From contig PLBO01000070.1 in NCBI GenBank assembly GCA_003134555.1, positions 18,400 to 75,113 on the forward strand: DNA of 56,714 bases, read 5' to 3'. The translations under genes and the position numbers were made by a program. Shown here piece after piece: positions 22,758 to 31,581 of the stretch (positions are counted from its first letter, which is position 1; the number at the start of each line of letters is the position of its first letter). Source of the DNA: Actinomycetota bacterium. GTDB taxonomy: Bacteria; Actinomycetota; Acidimicrobiia; IMCC26256; PALSA-610. The notes beneath the pieces are model-generated. The model saw nothing but the letters and a program-made list of their open reading frames with translations, was not told where the DNA came from and searched no databases.

Positions 22758-23599
22758 AGTTCGGTGTCGCGCTCGGAGCGCTCAATCCTCATTTCCATCT
22801 CGACGCGACGATGGCGGCGGAGGAGCTCGGTTACGAGTCGGTGTGGCTGCCGGAGCATCTCATGTTCACGCGCGCGATGTCGCGCTCGCCGCACCCGGGC
22901 CAGACTCATCCCCCCGTTCCCCCCGACGCCCCGATCTTCGACGCGTTCGCGTACCTCGCGTACCTCGCGGGCCGGACGGAGCGGGTGCGGCTCGGCACGC
23001 ACGTCTTCAACATCGGGCTGCGGCATCCGTTCACGACGGCGCGCGGCGCGCAGACGGTCGATCTGCTGTCGAACGGTCGGTTCGAATTCGGGATCGGCGC
23101 GTCGTGGCTCGAGGAGGAATGGGACGCCGCGCAACTCGATTTCTCGACGCGCGGCCGACGGGTCGACGAGGCGGTCGAGATCTGCAAGCGCCTCTTCACC
23201 GAGGAGACGATCTCGCACCACGGCGAGTTCTTCTCGTTCGACGAGGTGGTGTTCGAGCCGAAGCCCACACAAAAGCCTTGGCCACCCATTCTCGTCGGCG
23301 GCGAGTCGAAGGCAGCGCTGCGTCGCGCGGCGCGGCTCGGCGACGGTTGGATCGGGATGGGTCACTCACTGGAATCGGCCGCGACGCAGATCGGGTCGTT
23401 GCGCGCGCTGCTGGCCGAGTACGGGCGCGAGAATGTGCCCTTCCAGATGGTGCTCGGAGGTCCGGTTGCATCCGTCGACGACGTTCGTCGTTGGGAGGAC
23501 GTGGGGGTGACGCGGATGATCGTGTCACCGTGGCGCCGCTCGCCCGAAGCGGTCGAGGCCATGCAGCGGTTCGCCGACGCGGTGGTGCGCGCCTCGTGA
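22754..23599 (+). CDS. LLM-class (probably F420-dependent) oxidoreductase
   Basis: The 281-residue TIM-barrel protein has the luciferase-like opening FGVALGALNPH, SVWLPEHLMF, VRLGTHVFNIGLRHP and FGIGASWLEEEW, typical of the F420-dependent group common in actinobacteria. It would transfer hydride to an unsaturated or ketone substrate. GTG 22754 overlaps the SDR stop. A flavin rather than F420 cannot be excluded from sequence alone. Confidence 0.85.
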   Translation: MKFGVALGALNPHFHLDATMAAEELGYESVWLPEHLMFTRAMSRSPHPGQTHPPVPPDAPIFDAFAYLAYLAGRTERVRLGTHVFNIGLRHPFTTARGAQTVDLLSNGRFEFGIGASWLEEEWDAAQLDFSTRGRRVDEAVEICKRLFTEETISHHGEFFSFDEVVFEPKPTQKPWPPILVGGESKAALRRAARLGDGWIGMGHSLESAATQIGSLRALLAEYGRENVPFQMVLGGPVASVDDVRRWEDVGVTRMIVSPWRRSPEAVEAMQRFADAVVRAS

Positions 23600-23621
23600 A
23601 GAACCGCCGGCCGCTCGGCGT

Positions 23622-24389
23622 TCACGACGTGACGTCGTCGACGAGGAGCTCGGGCGCGCGCGCGAAGTCGCGGATCGAGCCCACATGGCGGAAGGCGACC
23701 TCGACCACACCGGGCTGCATGGTGTGACACACGCCCGCCATGGTGGGCGGCAGACCGCTCGCGACTGCGATCGCGTCGAGGTCCATGCCGCGACCCATGC
23801 CGATGTCGCATGCTCGCCGCAACGTGATCGCGCGTTCCGCGTCGTCTTCCGGGAGGGCTTCGTCGGCCCAGCGCATGAAGCCGCCTTTCCAGGGCGCGGC
23901 ATCGAAGGGTGCGACGGCGTCGACGATGCCGCCCCAGCTGATCTCCCAATCGAGTGAAAGCGCGCCGTCGACCCAGAGCCGGCAGCGGGACGCGCCGGTG
24001 GCGGGATCGCGTCGCGGCACTTCGAGCTCGTACACGCGTTCCGTCCGTTGCCACGCGGCGTGCGTGATCGCGTGGCAGGCGGCGTCGAACTGATGTGTGC
24101 AGTTCTGCTTCGGGTCGGTCCAGCGTCCGGCCGCGGTGAATCGCCGGGCGAGAGGCATCGTCGCGAGCTTCCTCAGCGGCACGGCGGCGTCCGGACAGGT
24201 CGACCATGGCCACCGCAATGATTGCGCGTCGACCGACTCCACCCGCTCGCCGTCGTGGCGCAGCGTGACCACGAAGTGGTGAAAATCGTCCTCGAGGTCG
24301 GATTCCACGACGCCGGGCTCGAGCGTGACGATGCGGATGCGCCGCCGGTACGCGTCGGCTTCGAGGTCGTAGTCGGGCCGGGATGACAT
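23622..24389 (-). CDS. DUF2889 domain protein
   Basis: The 255-residue protein contains the DUF2889 pattern: YDLEADAYRRRIRIVTLEPG, DDFHHFVVTLRHDGERVESV, then FDAACHAITHAAWQRT. DUF2889 proteins occur beside actinobacterial acyl-CoA and aromatic catabolic genes, but their activity is not known to me. ATG 24389 follows TAACCT by 7 nt, a leaderless arrangement, and is divergent from the amidohydrolase at 24419. Confidence 0.75.
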   Translation of the reverse strand: MSSRPDYDLEADAYRRRIRIVTLEPGVVESDLEDDFHHFVVTLRHDGERVESVDAQSLRWPWSTCPDAAVPLRKLATMPLARRFTAAGRWTDPKQNCTHQFDAACHAITHAAWQRTERVYELEVPRRDPATGASRCRLWVDGALSLDWEISWGGIVDAVAPFDAAPWKGGFMRWADEALPEDDAERAITLRRACDIGMGRGMDLDAIAVASGLPPTMAGVCHTMQPGVVEVAFRHVGSIRDFARAPELLVDDVTS

Positions 24390-24396
24390 CGACGTC

Positions 24397-24412
24397 AGGT
24401 TAGGTGAACAAT
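24397..24412. promoter_or_regulatory. Divergent leaderless promoters between DUF2889 and amidohydrolase genes
   Basis: TAACCT on the minus strand (24397-24402) lies 7 nt before ATG 24389. AACAAT on the plus strand (24407-24412) lies 6 nt before ATG 24419. Only 29 bp separate the two start codons. Confidence 0.45.
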
Positions 24413-24418
24413 GCGGAT

Positions 24419-25564
24419 ATGCGGTCCGTCGTCGACTCCGACCAACACCTCTACGAGACCCGCACGATGTGGTGCGATCACATCGACCCCGATCGGCGTG
24501 ACGACGCGCTGCGCATCGTCGACGACGAGCTCGGGTACCCGTGGCTGACCTGGCGGGATCGAAAGCTGCAGCCGGCCGACGTGCAACGGCCGGGGGAGAC
24601 CTCCGCGCTCGGGACGCTGCACGAACGCATTCGCGCCGGGCGTCCGCCGGAGACGCGCTACGACGACGAGCTGCCGCGCGACTACTGGGACGCGGCCGCA
24701 CGCGCCGACCGGCTCGCGGCGATGGGTGTCGACGAGGCCGTCGTCTTCCCCAACTTCGGTCTTCTCTGGGAGCGCACGCTCGATGCCGATCTGGGCGCGC
24801 TCACCGCGAACATGACCGCCTGGAACCGCTGGTGCGCGTCGGTGGCGACCGACGGGCGCGGCAAGGTGCATCCGGTCGCGCACGTCACGCTGCGCGACGA
24901 GCAATGGCTTCTGGCCGAGCTCGCGCGCTTGGAACGCGACGGCGTGCAGCTCGCAATGGTCGCGCCGGCGGTCGTCGACGGCCGACCGCTCTCGCATCGC
25001 GACCACGACGCGATGTGGCGCGCGTTCGTAGAACATGGTGTGCGCCCGCTGTTCCACGTCGCCGATCAGCGGCGACCCTTCGCCGATGCTTGGTACACCG
25101 ATCCGGCCGACGCATTCGTGTCGACGCTCGACTCGGTGTTCCTGTGGACCGCAGCCGCGCTCGCGTGCACCGACCTCATCTTGAACGGCACGCTCGAGCG
25201 TCACCCCGATCTTCGGATCGGGATCGTGGAGCTGAGCGCGGTTTGGGTCCCGATGTTCCTGATGATGCTCGACGGCGGCTCCGACTTCACCGCCCGACTC
25301 AACGGTCGTCCGCTCGCGCCACTGCCGATGCGCCCGAGCGAGTACTTTCGGCGACAAGTGCGCGTCTCGTCGTTCTCGTACGAGCTGCCGTCGCGGCTGA
25401 TCCGCCAGACCGGAGACCTTTACATGTGCTGCTCCGACTACCCGCACTCCGAAGGGACTGCCACACCTCTCGCCGACTACGCGGGCTCGGCGATCCCGCT
25501 CGGGCCCGACGACGCGCCCGGGTTGTTCCGCGACAACGTGTCGATGCTGTTGGACCGCCCGTGA
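24419..25564 (+). CDS. Amidohydrolase_2 family protein
   Basis: The 381-residue product starts MRSVVDSDQHLYETRTMW; the DSDQHLYE metal-binding opening and the later DYPHSEGTATPLADY place it in amidohydrolase_2, like the protein at 10133-11410 but clearly diverged from it. GTG 24404 is an alternative start. It overlaps the alpha/beta hydrolase gene by four bases (GTGA), suggesting sequential action, for example ring or side-chain hydrolysis. Decarboxylation is also possible in this family. Confidence 0.83.
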   Translation: MRSVVDSDQHLYETRTMWCDHIDPDRRDDALRIVDDELGYPWLTWRDRKLQPADVQRPGETSALGTLHERIRAGRPPETRYDDELPRDYWDAAARADRLAAMGVDEAVVFPNFGLLWERTLDADLGALTANMTAWNRWCASVATDGRGKVHPVAHVTLRDEQWLLAELARLERDGVQLAMVAPAVVDGRPLSHRDHDAMWRAFVEHGVRPLFHVADQRRPFADAWYTDPADAFVSTLDSVFLWTAAALACTDLILNGTLERHPDLRIGIVELSAVWVPMFLMMLDGGSDFTARLNGRPLAPLPMRPSEYFRRQVRVSSFSYELPSRLIRQTGDLYMCCSDYPHSEGTATPLADYAGSAIPLGPDDAPGLFRDNVSMLLDRP

Positions 25565-26517
25565 CCCAACGTGCCGATCCCGACGGTCCGCCGCGCCACG
25601 ACGTACCGATCAACGGGCACAGCGCGTTCACGATTGTCGACGGGCACCAGGTGCACTACCTGGCGTGGGGGCGGCGGGGCGCGGCGCCGGTCGTCTGCCT
25701 GCACGGTGGGGGCCAGACCGCATACATGTACGAGGAGCTGGGCACAGCTCTCAGCGATCGCTGGTTCGTGCTCGCGCCCGATCTGCCCGGCCACGGAGAC
25801 TCCGACGTCGACGCCGCGCTGAGCCCGCCCACGGCGGGCCTCGATCGGCGTTCGTTGGCCGCGAGCGTCGTCGGGCTCCTCGACTTCGTCGGCATCGAGC
25901 GCGCGGTGTTCGTCGGCGCCTCGCTCGGCGGCATCACCTCGTTGACGATCGCGGCGATGGATCCGAATCGCGTCGAGGGCATCGTGCTGATCGACATCGG
26001 GCACCGGCTCGAGGACGACGGTGTCCGGCGCATCGTCGAGTTCATGACCAAGCACGAGAGCTTCGCGTCACTCGACGAAGCCGCGGCCGCAATCGCCGAG
26101 TACCTGCCGGGCCGCAAGAAGCAGTCACCGGCGCGTTTGACGCGCAACCTGCGCCAGCGCGCCGACGGCCACTGGGTATGGAAGCACGCCCTGGGTCGCA
26201 ACCTTCGTTCGGCATCGGCATCGGCGTCGGCGACCGCGAACGACTCGGACGGCTCGGACGGCTCGAACGCGCCCGGCGATTGGCGCGGCCTCACGGCCGG
26301 GATGGACGAGGAGCTGGTGCGACTCGTGTGCCCGGTGCTCGTGTTGCGCGGTGCGCAAAGCGACGTGCTCTCCGACGAGGGTGCGCGCGAGGTTGCCGCG
26401 CTGGTTCCGAACGCGCGCGTCGCGACCATCAACGCCGCCGGTCATCTCGCCGCGGGCGACAACCCCGAGTCGACGGTCTCGCTCGTCCGCCACTTCCTCG
26501 AAGAGACCGGTTGGTAG
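25561..26517 (+). CDS. Alpha/beta hydrolase
   Basis: The 318-residue enzyme has the oxyanion HGGGQ at about 49-53, nucleophile Ser121 in VGASLGG, and a C-terminal catalytic His in NAAGHLAAGDNP. It could hydrolyse an ester, a thioester or a C-C bond. A low-complexity linker at about residues 217-236 (SASASASATA then SDGSDGS) comes from repeated CGGCAT/CGACTCGG-type DNA at 26209-26275. GTG 25561 overlaps the amidohydrolase stop. Confidence 0.87.
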   Translation: MTQRADPDGPPRHDVPINGHSAFTIVDGHQVHYLAWGRRGAAPVVCLHGGGQTAYMYEELGTALSDRWFVLAPDLPGHGDSDVDAALSPPTAGLDRRSLAASVVGLLDFVGIERAVFVGASLGGITSLTIAAMDPNRVEGIVLIDIGHRLEDDGVRRIVEFMTKHESFASLDEAAAAIAEYLPGRKKQSPARLTRNLRQRADGHWVWKHALGRNLRSASASASATANDSDGSDGSNAPGDWRGLTAGMDEELVRLVCPVLVLRGAQSDVLSDEGAREVAALVPNARVATINAAGHLAAGDNPESTVSLVRHFLEETGW

Positions 26518-26533
26518 CGCGCCTCGACGCGCG

Positions 26534-26986
26534 TCAGCGTTGGATCAGTAGTTCGTCGGGTAGGGAGCCCTGGAACCACAACGTCGTCTCGACCCGTTTC
26601 GCGATCTTCCAACCGGCATCGGTACGCACGAGGTCGTCGTCGTAGCGCGCGCCGACGAAGAAGAAGTGGAGCGCGCCTTCGCGCGTCGCCGCGCCTTGCG
26701 GGTTTGTCACCATCGTGCGGCAGGTCGCGCGGTCGCCCTCGATCCGCACGTCGATGTTCGCCATCAGATGTTGTGTCACCGGGAACGCCGACATCACCTT
26801 CTCGAGCCAGCCCCGCACCTTGGGGTACGGACCGGCCTTGCCGCCGGGATTCGACGAGTAGTCGACGTGGGCGTCGTCGGTGAAGCACGAGTCGAGAAGC
26901 GCCCAGTCCTTCGTGTCGATCGCCCAGCCGTAGCGGACGATGACGTCGTGGATCTCGGCGCGATCGGAGAGCTCTTGGGGCGTCAC
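26534..26986 (-). CDS. SnoaL-like (NTF2-fold) protein
   Basis: The 150-residue protein has the SnoaL_4/NTF2 pattern: EIHDVIVRYGWAIDTKDW near the start, LLDSCFTDDAHVDY, and the C-terminal GWKIAKRVETTLWFQG. The fold serves cyclases, isomerases, dehydratases and non-catalytic roles. GTG 26986 overlaps the hotdog gene's stop by four bases, so they form a unit. The chemistry is not determined. Confidence 0.82.
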   Translation of the reverse strand: MTPQELSDRAEIHDVIVRYGWAIDTKDWALLDSCFTDDAHVDYSSNPGGKAGPYPKVRGWLEKVMSAFPVTQHLMANIDVRIEGDRATCRTMVTNPQGAATREGALHFFFVGARYDDDLVRTDAGWKIAKRVETTLWFQGSLPDELLIQR

Positions 26987-27465
26987 GGGGAGAGAGGCTT
27001 GGGATCGGCCGCGCCCGGCTTGCAGTTGATCGCGAGTGTGAACTTCGTGGTGACGACGGGCTTCGACGTGCGCTCGCTCGACCACGTCGTCTCGGTCACG
27101 TAGAACTCGAGCTTTCCACCGTCGCTCTTGGCCTTCTCGTACACGTCGGAGATGACGCCTTCACCGATAAGTACGTCGCCGGCGTGCGGCCAGTCGCCAC
27201 CGTGGTAGATGAACTCCTGCTCGCCGTGGAGGATCGCGCGGCCCTTCCCGCGGAGGTTCTCGATCGGCAGACCGGCCGCGCCGCCGACGCCCATCGAGCC
27301 CCAGTAGGGCATCACGAACGGGAACGTGGGCGGCACGGGCGCGGCGTCGGTGTTGTACACCGGGTCGTTGTCCATCAGTGCCTGCGCGAACACTCGGATC
27401 GGCCCGCGCTCGATGATCACCTTCTGGGTGCCGAGCGGCCGTCCCTTGAGCTCGCTGAGTGCCAC
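26983..27465 (-). CDS. MaoC/FAS1-like dehydratase domain (single hotdog)
   Basis: The product (about 160 residues) carries a single N-terminal-type MaoC hotdog: ERGPIRVFAQALMDNDPVY, VPPTFPFVMPYWG, and the core LHGEQEFIYHGGDWPHAGDVL. Such subunits often need a partner with the catalytic Asp-His pair, and none is adjacent. GTG 27465 is preferred because GGAGG lies 8 nt upstream; ATG 27471 and GTG 27480 are alternatives. A close paralogue lies at 44402-44881. Role: hydration of an enoyl-CoA, by inference. Confidence 0.78.
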   Translation of the reverse strand: MALSELKGRPLGTQKVIIERGPIRVFAQALMDNDPVYNTDAAPVPPTFPFVMPYWGSMGVGGAAGLPIENLRGKGRAILHGEQEFIYHGGDWPHAGDVLIGEGVISDVYEKAKSDGGKLEFYVTETTWSSERTSKPVVTTKFTLAINCKPGAADPKPLSP

Positions 27466-27485
27466 AGCCATCGCCTCCACATCGA

Positions 27486-27503
27486 GCTGACGTGCGTGTC
27501 AGC
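27486..27503. promoter_or_regulatory. Inverted repeat upstream of the MaoC-like gene
   Basis: GCTGAC and GTCAGC flank a 6-bp centre, about 20 bp upstream of the start region. It may be an operator in the 83-bp gap between the ligase and MaoC-like genes. Confidence 0.25.
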
Positions 27504-27548
27504 GTTCCGGACGCGGGAGGTTACAAGCGGGCGGCCGGGATGCGCATG

Positions 27549-29087
27549 TCAGCTCCTCGCCGCCTGTTCGCGCAACTTGTGTTTCATCACCTTGCCCGTG
27601 GCGTTTCGGGGGAGCTCGTCGACGAACCAGAGGTGTCGGGGGCGTTTGTAGTCGGCGAGATGCTCGACGCAGAAGGCGAGCAGGGTGTCGGTCGACAACG
27701 ACGCGCCCGGCTTGCACACCACGAAGGCGCCGACGTCCTCGCCCAGTACTTGATGCGGCACACCGACGACTGCGGCTTCCTGCACGTCGGCGTGCTCGAG
27801 CAGCACCGCCTCGACGTCGGTCGCATAGATGTTGTTGCCGCCGCGGATGATCATGTCCTTGATACGGCCCGAGATGTAGACGAAGCCGTCGGCGTCGAGG
27901 TACGCGAGGTCGCCCGTGCGGAGCCAACCATCGGCCGTCCAGGTGGACGCGTTCGCGCCGTCGTCCTTGTAGTACTCGCGGCGCTTGCCCGGCAGGCGGA
28001 CGAGCAGCTCGCCGACCTCGTGCGCGGGCCGATCCTCGTCGGTCTCCGGATCGACGACCCGGACCTCCATCGGCGGGTTCGGTTTGCCGACGGATCCGAT
28101 GCGCTTGTCGGCTTCCTCCTTCGGCATCGTGATGAACGCGGGCCCGGCTTCCGTGAGCCCGTAGGAGTTGATCACCGAGGCTTGTGGCATGCGGTCCTGC
28201 AGCTTTTTCAACGTGGCGGGCGCAAGCGGGGCGCTCCCGATCGACACCGCGATCGGTCCCGAGAGGTCGGCCGACGCGAAGCGCGGGCTCGCCGTGATGA
28301 GCTCGGCCATCGCGGGAACGAGGAAGATCATCATCGGCTTGTCGCGCTCGACGACGTCGAACCAGCGATCGACGTCGAACTTGGCCATGTAGAGGCCGGT
28401 GAGCCCCATCTTCATGGGATTGAAGATGAAGCTCATCCCGGCGAACGTGAACAGCGGCGCGCCGTGCAGCCACCCGAGGTCGGTCCAGCTCGGTGCGCAG
28501 TTCGGGATCATCGCGACGTTGCGGTGGCGGACGAGCACACCCTTGGGCAGGCCGGTGGTGCCCGACGTGTACATGATGTCGGCGATGTCGTCGGCGTCGA
28601 GCGGCACCTGGGTGTCGCTCGGGTCGTACGCGTCGAGATCGGCCCAGTTGTTCGTCTCGAGGATTGCGCTGATCGGCATCGTCGCGGCGACAGTGTGTGC
28701 GTTCGCGAGTAGTCGCTCGTTGGTGACGACGACGGTCGGCTCGGCGTGACGCAGGATCGTCAACACCTCGTCGATCGACAAGCGGGTATTGACCGGAACC
28801 ACGACCGCGCCGGCCTTGTGTATGCCCGCGTAGGCCACGATCCACTGCAGGCAGTGATCACTGTCCATGTAGAGCGCGACCCGGTCCTGTTTTGCGACCC
28901 CGTGGTCGACGAGCCAACGCGCGATCTGGTTCGAACGCTCGTCCCAAGCGCGGAACGTGATGGTCGCGCCCGCGTCGAGATCGGTGTAGGCGACGCGGTC
29001 GGGCCCGCGGCGCGCCATGAACCGCAGCTGGTCGACGAGCAGGTGCCCTTCGGGAGCCTCCGGTGCGTCTGGCGATGCCGCGCTCAT
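27549..29087 (-). CDS. AMP-binding acyl-CoA ligase
   Basis: A 512-residue FadD-type ligase. The phosphate-binding motif is YTSGTTGLPKGV (about 173-184), the adenine motif is SYGLTEAGP, DGWLRTGDLAYLDADGF follows, and the hinge is GRIKDMIIRGGNN. The catalytic Lys region is LPRNATGKVMKHKL. Its ATG shares ATGA with the SDR stop at 29084-29087, so the SDR and ligase are co-translated. It activates an unknown acid. Confidence 0.92.
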   Translation of the reverse strand: MSAASPDAPEAPEGHLLVDQLRFMARRGPDRVAYTDLDAGATITFRAWDERSNQIARWLVDHGVAKQDRVALYMDSDHCLQWIVAYAGIHKAGAVVVPVNTRLSIDEVLTILRHAEPTVVVTNERLLANAHTVAATMPISAILETNNWADLDAYDPSDTQVPLDADDIADIMYTSGTTGLPKGVLVRHRNVAMIPNCAPSWTDLGWLHGAPLFTFAGMSFIFNPMKMGLTGLYMAKFDVDRWFDVVERDKPMMIFLVPAMAELITASPRFASADLSGPIAVSIGSAPLAPATLKKLQDRMPQASVINSYGLTEAGPAFITMPKEEADKRIGSVGKPNPPMEVRVVDPETDEDRPAHEVGELLVRLPGKRREYYKDDGANASTWTADGWLRTGDLAYLDADGFVYISGRIKDMIIRGGNNIYATDVEAVLLEHADVQEAAVVGVPHQVLGEDVGAFVVCKPGASLSTDTLLAFCVEHLADYKRPRHLWFVDELPRNATGKVMKHKLREQAARS

Positions 29088-29974
29088 TCTCCGAACCCCA
29101 TGCGAGGGATCTTGGTGAGGTGCCCGGCGAAGATCTCATCTTTGCGAGCGATGAGCTCCTCCGGTGTCCAGCGGCCCTTGTCGCGGTCGGTGTCGGTGCG
29201 GTCGAGCGTGTGTACCCGCTGCCAGCCCTGCATGAGGTGGATCCGGGTGCCCCACATCACGAACACCTGGCCCGACACGTCGGCGGCGGCGTCGCTCGCG
29301 AGGAAGCACACGAGCGGGGCGATGTTCTCGGGCTCCCACTCGGCGCCTTGCATGTACTCGTCCGCGCCGGGCATCGACTCGGTCATCCGCGTGCGGGCGC
29401 GTGGGCACACGACGTTCGCGGTGACGCCGTACTTCTTCAGCTCACGCGCGATCACGATGGTCATCGAGATGATGCCGGCCTTCGCGGCTGAGTAATTCGC
29501 TTGGCCCAACTGGCCGAACAACCCCGACTCCGAGGCGGTGTTGACGATGCGCCCGTTCGGGGTCTCGCCGGCCTTGCCGCGCGCTCGCCAATGTGCGGCC
29601 GCCGCGTGACAGGTCGACATGTGTCCCTTGAGGTGCACGTCGATCACCGCGTCCCAGTCCGGTTCGGTGATGTTGAAGCTCATCGCGTCGCGGAGGATCC
29701 CGGCGTTGTTCACCAGGATGTCGAGTCGACCGTACGTATCGATCGCGTGCTGCACCACTGCGCCACCGCCGCTCCAGGTCGCGACGTCGTGGGAGCTCGG
29801 CGTGCCGGTGCCGCCCGCGTCGACGATCTCTGAGACGGTGTCGGCCGCCCGGCCGGGTTCGAGGTCGTTGACGACGACGCATGCGCCCTTGTCGGCCAGA
29901 AGTCGCGCGTGGCCGCGGCCGATGCCGCCGCCCGCACCGGTGACCACGGCGACCTTTCCGGTGAGGAGACCCAC
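29084..29974 (-). CDS. Short-chain dehydrogenase (17-beta-HSD4/MFE-like)
   Basis: A 296-residue SDR with TGAGGGIG near the start, VVNDLE at the cofactor-specificity strand (Asp favours NAD), NNAG, and a YSAAK active site in QANYSAAKAGI. The long C-terminal extension (GQVFVMWGTRIHLMQGW and beyond) matches 3-hydroxyacyl-CoA dehydrogenases of the multifunctional-enzyme type. A paralogue lies at 43377-44309. GTG 29974 is chosen from the domain start. It leads an operon with the ligase. Confidence 0.88.
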   Translation of the reverse strand: MGLLTGKVAVVTGAGGGIGRGHARLLADKGACVVVNDLEPGRAADTVSEIVDAGGTGTPSSHDVATWSGGGAVVQHAIDTYGRLDILVNNAGILRDAMSFNITEPDWDAVIDVHLKGHMSTCHAAAAHWRARGKAGETPNGRIVNTASESGLFGQLGQANYSAAKAGIISMTIVIARELKKYGVTANVVCPRARTRMTESMPGADEYMQGAEWEPENIAPLVCFLASDAAADVSGQVFVMWGTRIHLMQGWQRVHTLDRTDTDRDKGRWTPEELIARKDEIFAGHLTKIPRMGFGE

Positions 29975-29984
29975 GCGCTGGAGG

Positions 29985-30641
29985 CTAGGACACCGCCGAC
30001 ACGGGCGGCAGGACGACGATCTCACCGGGGTAGATGAGGCTCGGGTCTCCGGAGCGGAGGGTGGGACGATTCGCGACGATCACGGCGCGCCAGTAGCGCG
30101 CGACCTCGGGATCGCCGGGACGACGACCGGTCGTCTGCATGAGCGACGCGCGCGCGATGAGCCAGAGGCTGTCGCCGGCGCGCACGATCGCGTGCTGCGG
30201 AACCTCGGCCGGTGCGATCGCCGCGGCGGGCGCCGGGGCCGGTCTCGGGGTCTCGGGTGCGCGCACGACGGGTTGATCGTCGACGACGGCGGAGACGCGC
30301 GGGGGAGCGACGGCTTGGGCGGGCAGCGCCTGGAGCGCGACACACGCGCCGACGATCGCGACCTCGACCAGCCGGCGGAGCCCGACGGGAAGGACCGGCG
30401 AGATCCGGCGGGCGAGCCGCGGACGGGAGAGCCCGAGCGCGACGACGCAGGCGCCGGTCGCGACGAAGAGCCATGCGCTCGCGGCGAGCGCGACGACCCA
30501 TGCAACGGCGAGCGCGAGATCGTCGCCGCGCGACCAGACGCTTTGCGTCAGCGGCGGCCGGGCGACGACGAGGACGCCGAGGGATGCGAAAGCGAGGAGC
30601 GTGACGACGACGAGCCGTATTCGGGGACGTTCGAGTTGCAC
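29985..30641 (-). CDS. Membrane protein with C-terminal LysM domain
   Basis: The 218-residue product has three hydrophobic helices (about 9-27, 43-68 and 90-108), a Pro/Ala-rich linker, and a C-terminal LysM (about 150-215): AIVRAGDSLWLIARASL, ending LIYPGEIVVLP. The LysM carries an insertion (YWRAVIVANRPTLRSGDP) common in actinobacterial versions. It likely binds peptidoglycan outside the membrane. GTG 30641 lies 6 nt after a -10 hexamer. Confidence 0.83.
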   Translation of the reverse strand: MQLERPRIRLVVVTLLAFASLGVLVVARPPLTQSVWSRGDDLALAVAWVVALAASAWLFVATGACVVALGLSRPRLARRISPVLPVGLRRLVEVAIVGACVALQALPAQAVAPPRVSAVVDDQPVVRAPETPRPAPAPAAAIAPAEVPQHAIVRAGDSLWLIARASLMQTTGRRPGDPEVARYWRAVIVANRPTLRSGDPSLIYPGEIVVLPPVSAVS

Positions 30642-30647
30642 GAAGCA

Positions 30648-30677
30648 TGCATATCAAAACATCTGAGAATGTGTCAA
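30648..30677 (-). promoter_or_regulatory. Promoter of the LysM gene
   Basis: TTGACA (30672-30677), an 18-bp spacer and TATGCA (30648-30653) precede GTG 30641 by 6 nt. It is intact, so the left end of element 3 must lie to its right. Confidence 0.55.
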
Positions 30678-30786
30678 ACTTTGTTATCGGGGTTGCCAGC
30701 GGTAGCTTGGCCGGAGGTACCGACTGCTTTGACGCACCAAATCAGGGCCTCACCGTCGGCTTGGTGGCGGCGGGTACCGTTGGGGC

Positions 30787-30939
30787 GTGACTCATAGGAA
30801 GCCGGTCCCGAAGCATGAACACCCCAAGCCCGAGCCGACCGACTACGAGAGGTTCGAGGACCTGGCGAAGAAGCTCGCCCGGGTGCCGAAACGGGAGATC
30901 GACGCGGAGCGAACGAAACAGAACGGGAACGGGAAATGA
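30787..30939 (+). CDS. 50-residue charged small protein (element 3 passenger)
   Basis: From GTG 30787, the product begins MTHRKPVPKHEHPKPEP and continues with a predicted amphipathic helix, YERFEDLAKKLARVPKREID. Small mobile-element proteins often have this FEDLAKKLxxVPKxEI type of helix. It overlaps the next ORF by four bases (ATGA), which supports translation of both. No function is recognised. Confidence 0.55.
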   Translation: MTHRKPVPKHEHPKPEPTDYERFEDLAKKLARVPKREIDAERTKQNGNGK

Positions 30940-31079
30940 CCGAGGACGACAAGCCAGCCGCGCAACCCGAACAACCGGCGCAGCCTGCGAAGAAGCCCGA
31001 AAACATTCCCGCGAAGGAAGCCACCGTGAAGCGGTCGCGCAAGTCGGGCGGCAGAGGCCGAAACGTCAAGCGGCGCTAG
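30936..31079 (+). CDS. 47-residue protein with acidic/Pro N-terminus and basic tail (element 3 passenger)
   Basis: ATG 30936 overlaps the preceding stop (ATGA). The product starts MTEDDKPAAQPEQPAQP and ends with the basic SRKSGGRGRNVKRR. The tail resembles that of the 65-residue protein in element 2 (19106-19303). A nucleic-acid-binding role is inferred from charge only. Its stop overlaps the stop of the convergent membrane-protein gene. Confidence 0.5.
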   Translation: MTEDDKPAAQPEQPAQPAKKPENIPAKEATVKRSRKSGGRGRNVKRR

Positions 31080-31567
31080 CGCGAATAACCCACCGCGAGA
31101 GCCCACGCAACCACCTGCAAGCCCAAGCAGCTGCACGCGATAGCGAACACGATCTGCAGGCATGCGAGAATCCTGTCGTTCTTCTCGCGAAAACCCTCGA
31201 ACGATTTCGCAAGATGCGCAGTGACGGTGATCTCATCCAGCGCAGCCCCTTCGATCAACCGGTCGATATATGGCGCAAGTTCGTGTTCCGTGTGGAAGGT
31301 TCGCGGCCAGAGCACGACCACCGACGCGACAACGGTCGCGCCGAACACGATGAATGCGAACCACTCGCAGCCGGTCGAGAAGTCCGAGCGGCCGCTCTTG
31401 AACGTCACCGCGCCGAACACGGCCGCGACGATCGACGCACCAAGTAGAACGGTCGCTACCGACCCCCGCAACGAGTTCAGCGCGGTTTCCTGCGCTTCCA
31501 CCTGACGCCGCGCTTCTTCGAGAACTTTCGCCGCCGCTGGACCGTTGTCGAACAGTTCGTCGGTCAT
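31076..31567 (-). CDS. Multi-helix membrane protein, possibly SLATT-like (element 3 passenger)
   Basis: A 163-residue protein with an N-terminal helix (AAAKVLEEARRQVEAQETAL), two membrane segments (about 35-55 and 68-88), a central amphipathic region and a third hydrophobic segment near the C-terminus (IVFAIACSCLGLQVVAWALA). SLATT-type effectors combine a helical cytoplasmic part with two membrane helices, and this is similar in outline only. ATG 31567 begins TDELFDNG. It lies 14 bp downstream of the transposase on the same strand. Confidence 0.6.
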   Translation of the reverse strand: MTDELFDNGPAAAKVLEEARRQVEAQETALNSLRGSVATVLLGASIVAAVFGAVTFKSGRSDFSTGCEWFAFIVFGATVVASVVVLWPRTFHTEHELAPYIDRLIEGAALDEITVTAHLAKSFEGFREKNDRILACLQIVFAIACSCLGLQVVAWALAVGYSR

Positions 31568-31581
31568 CGCAGCCTTCTTCC

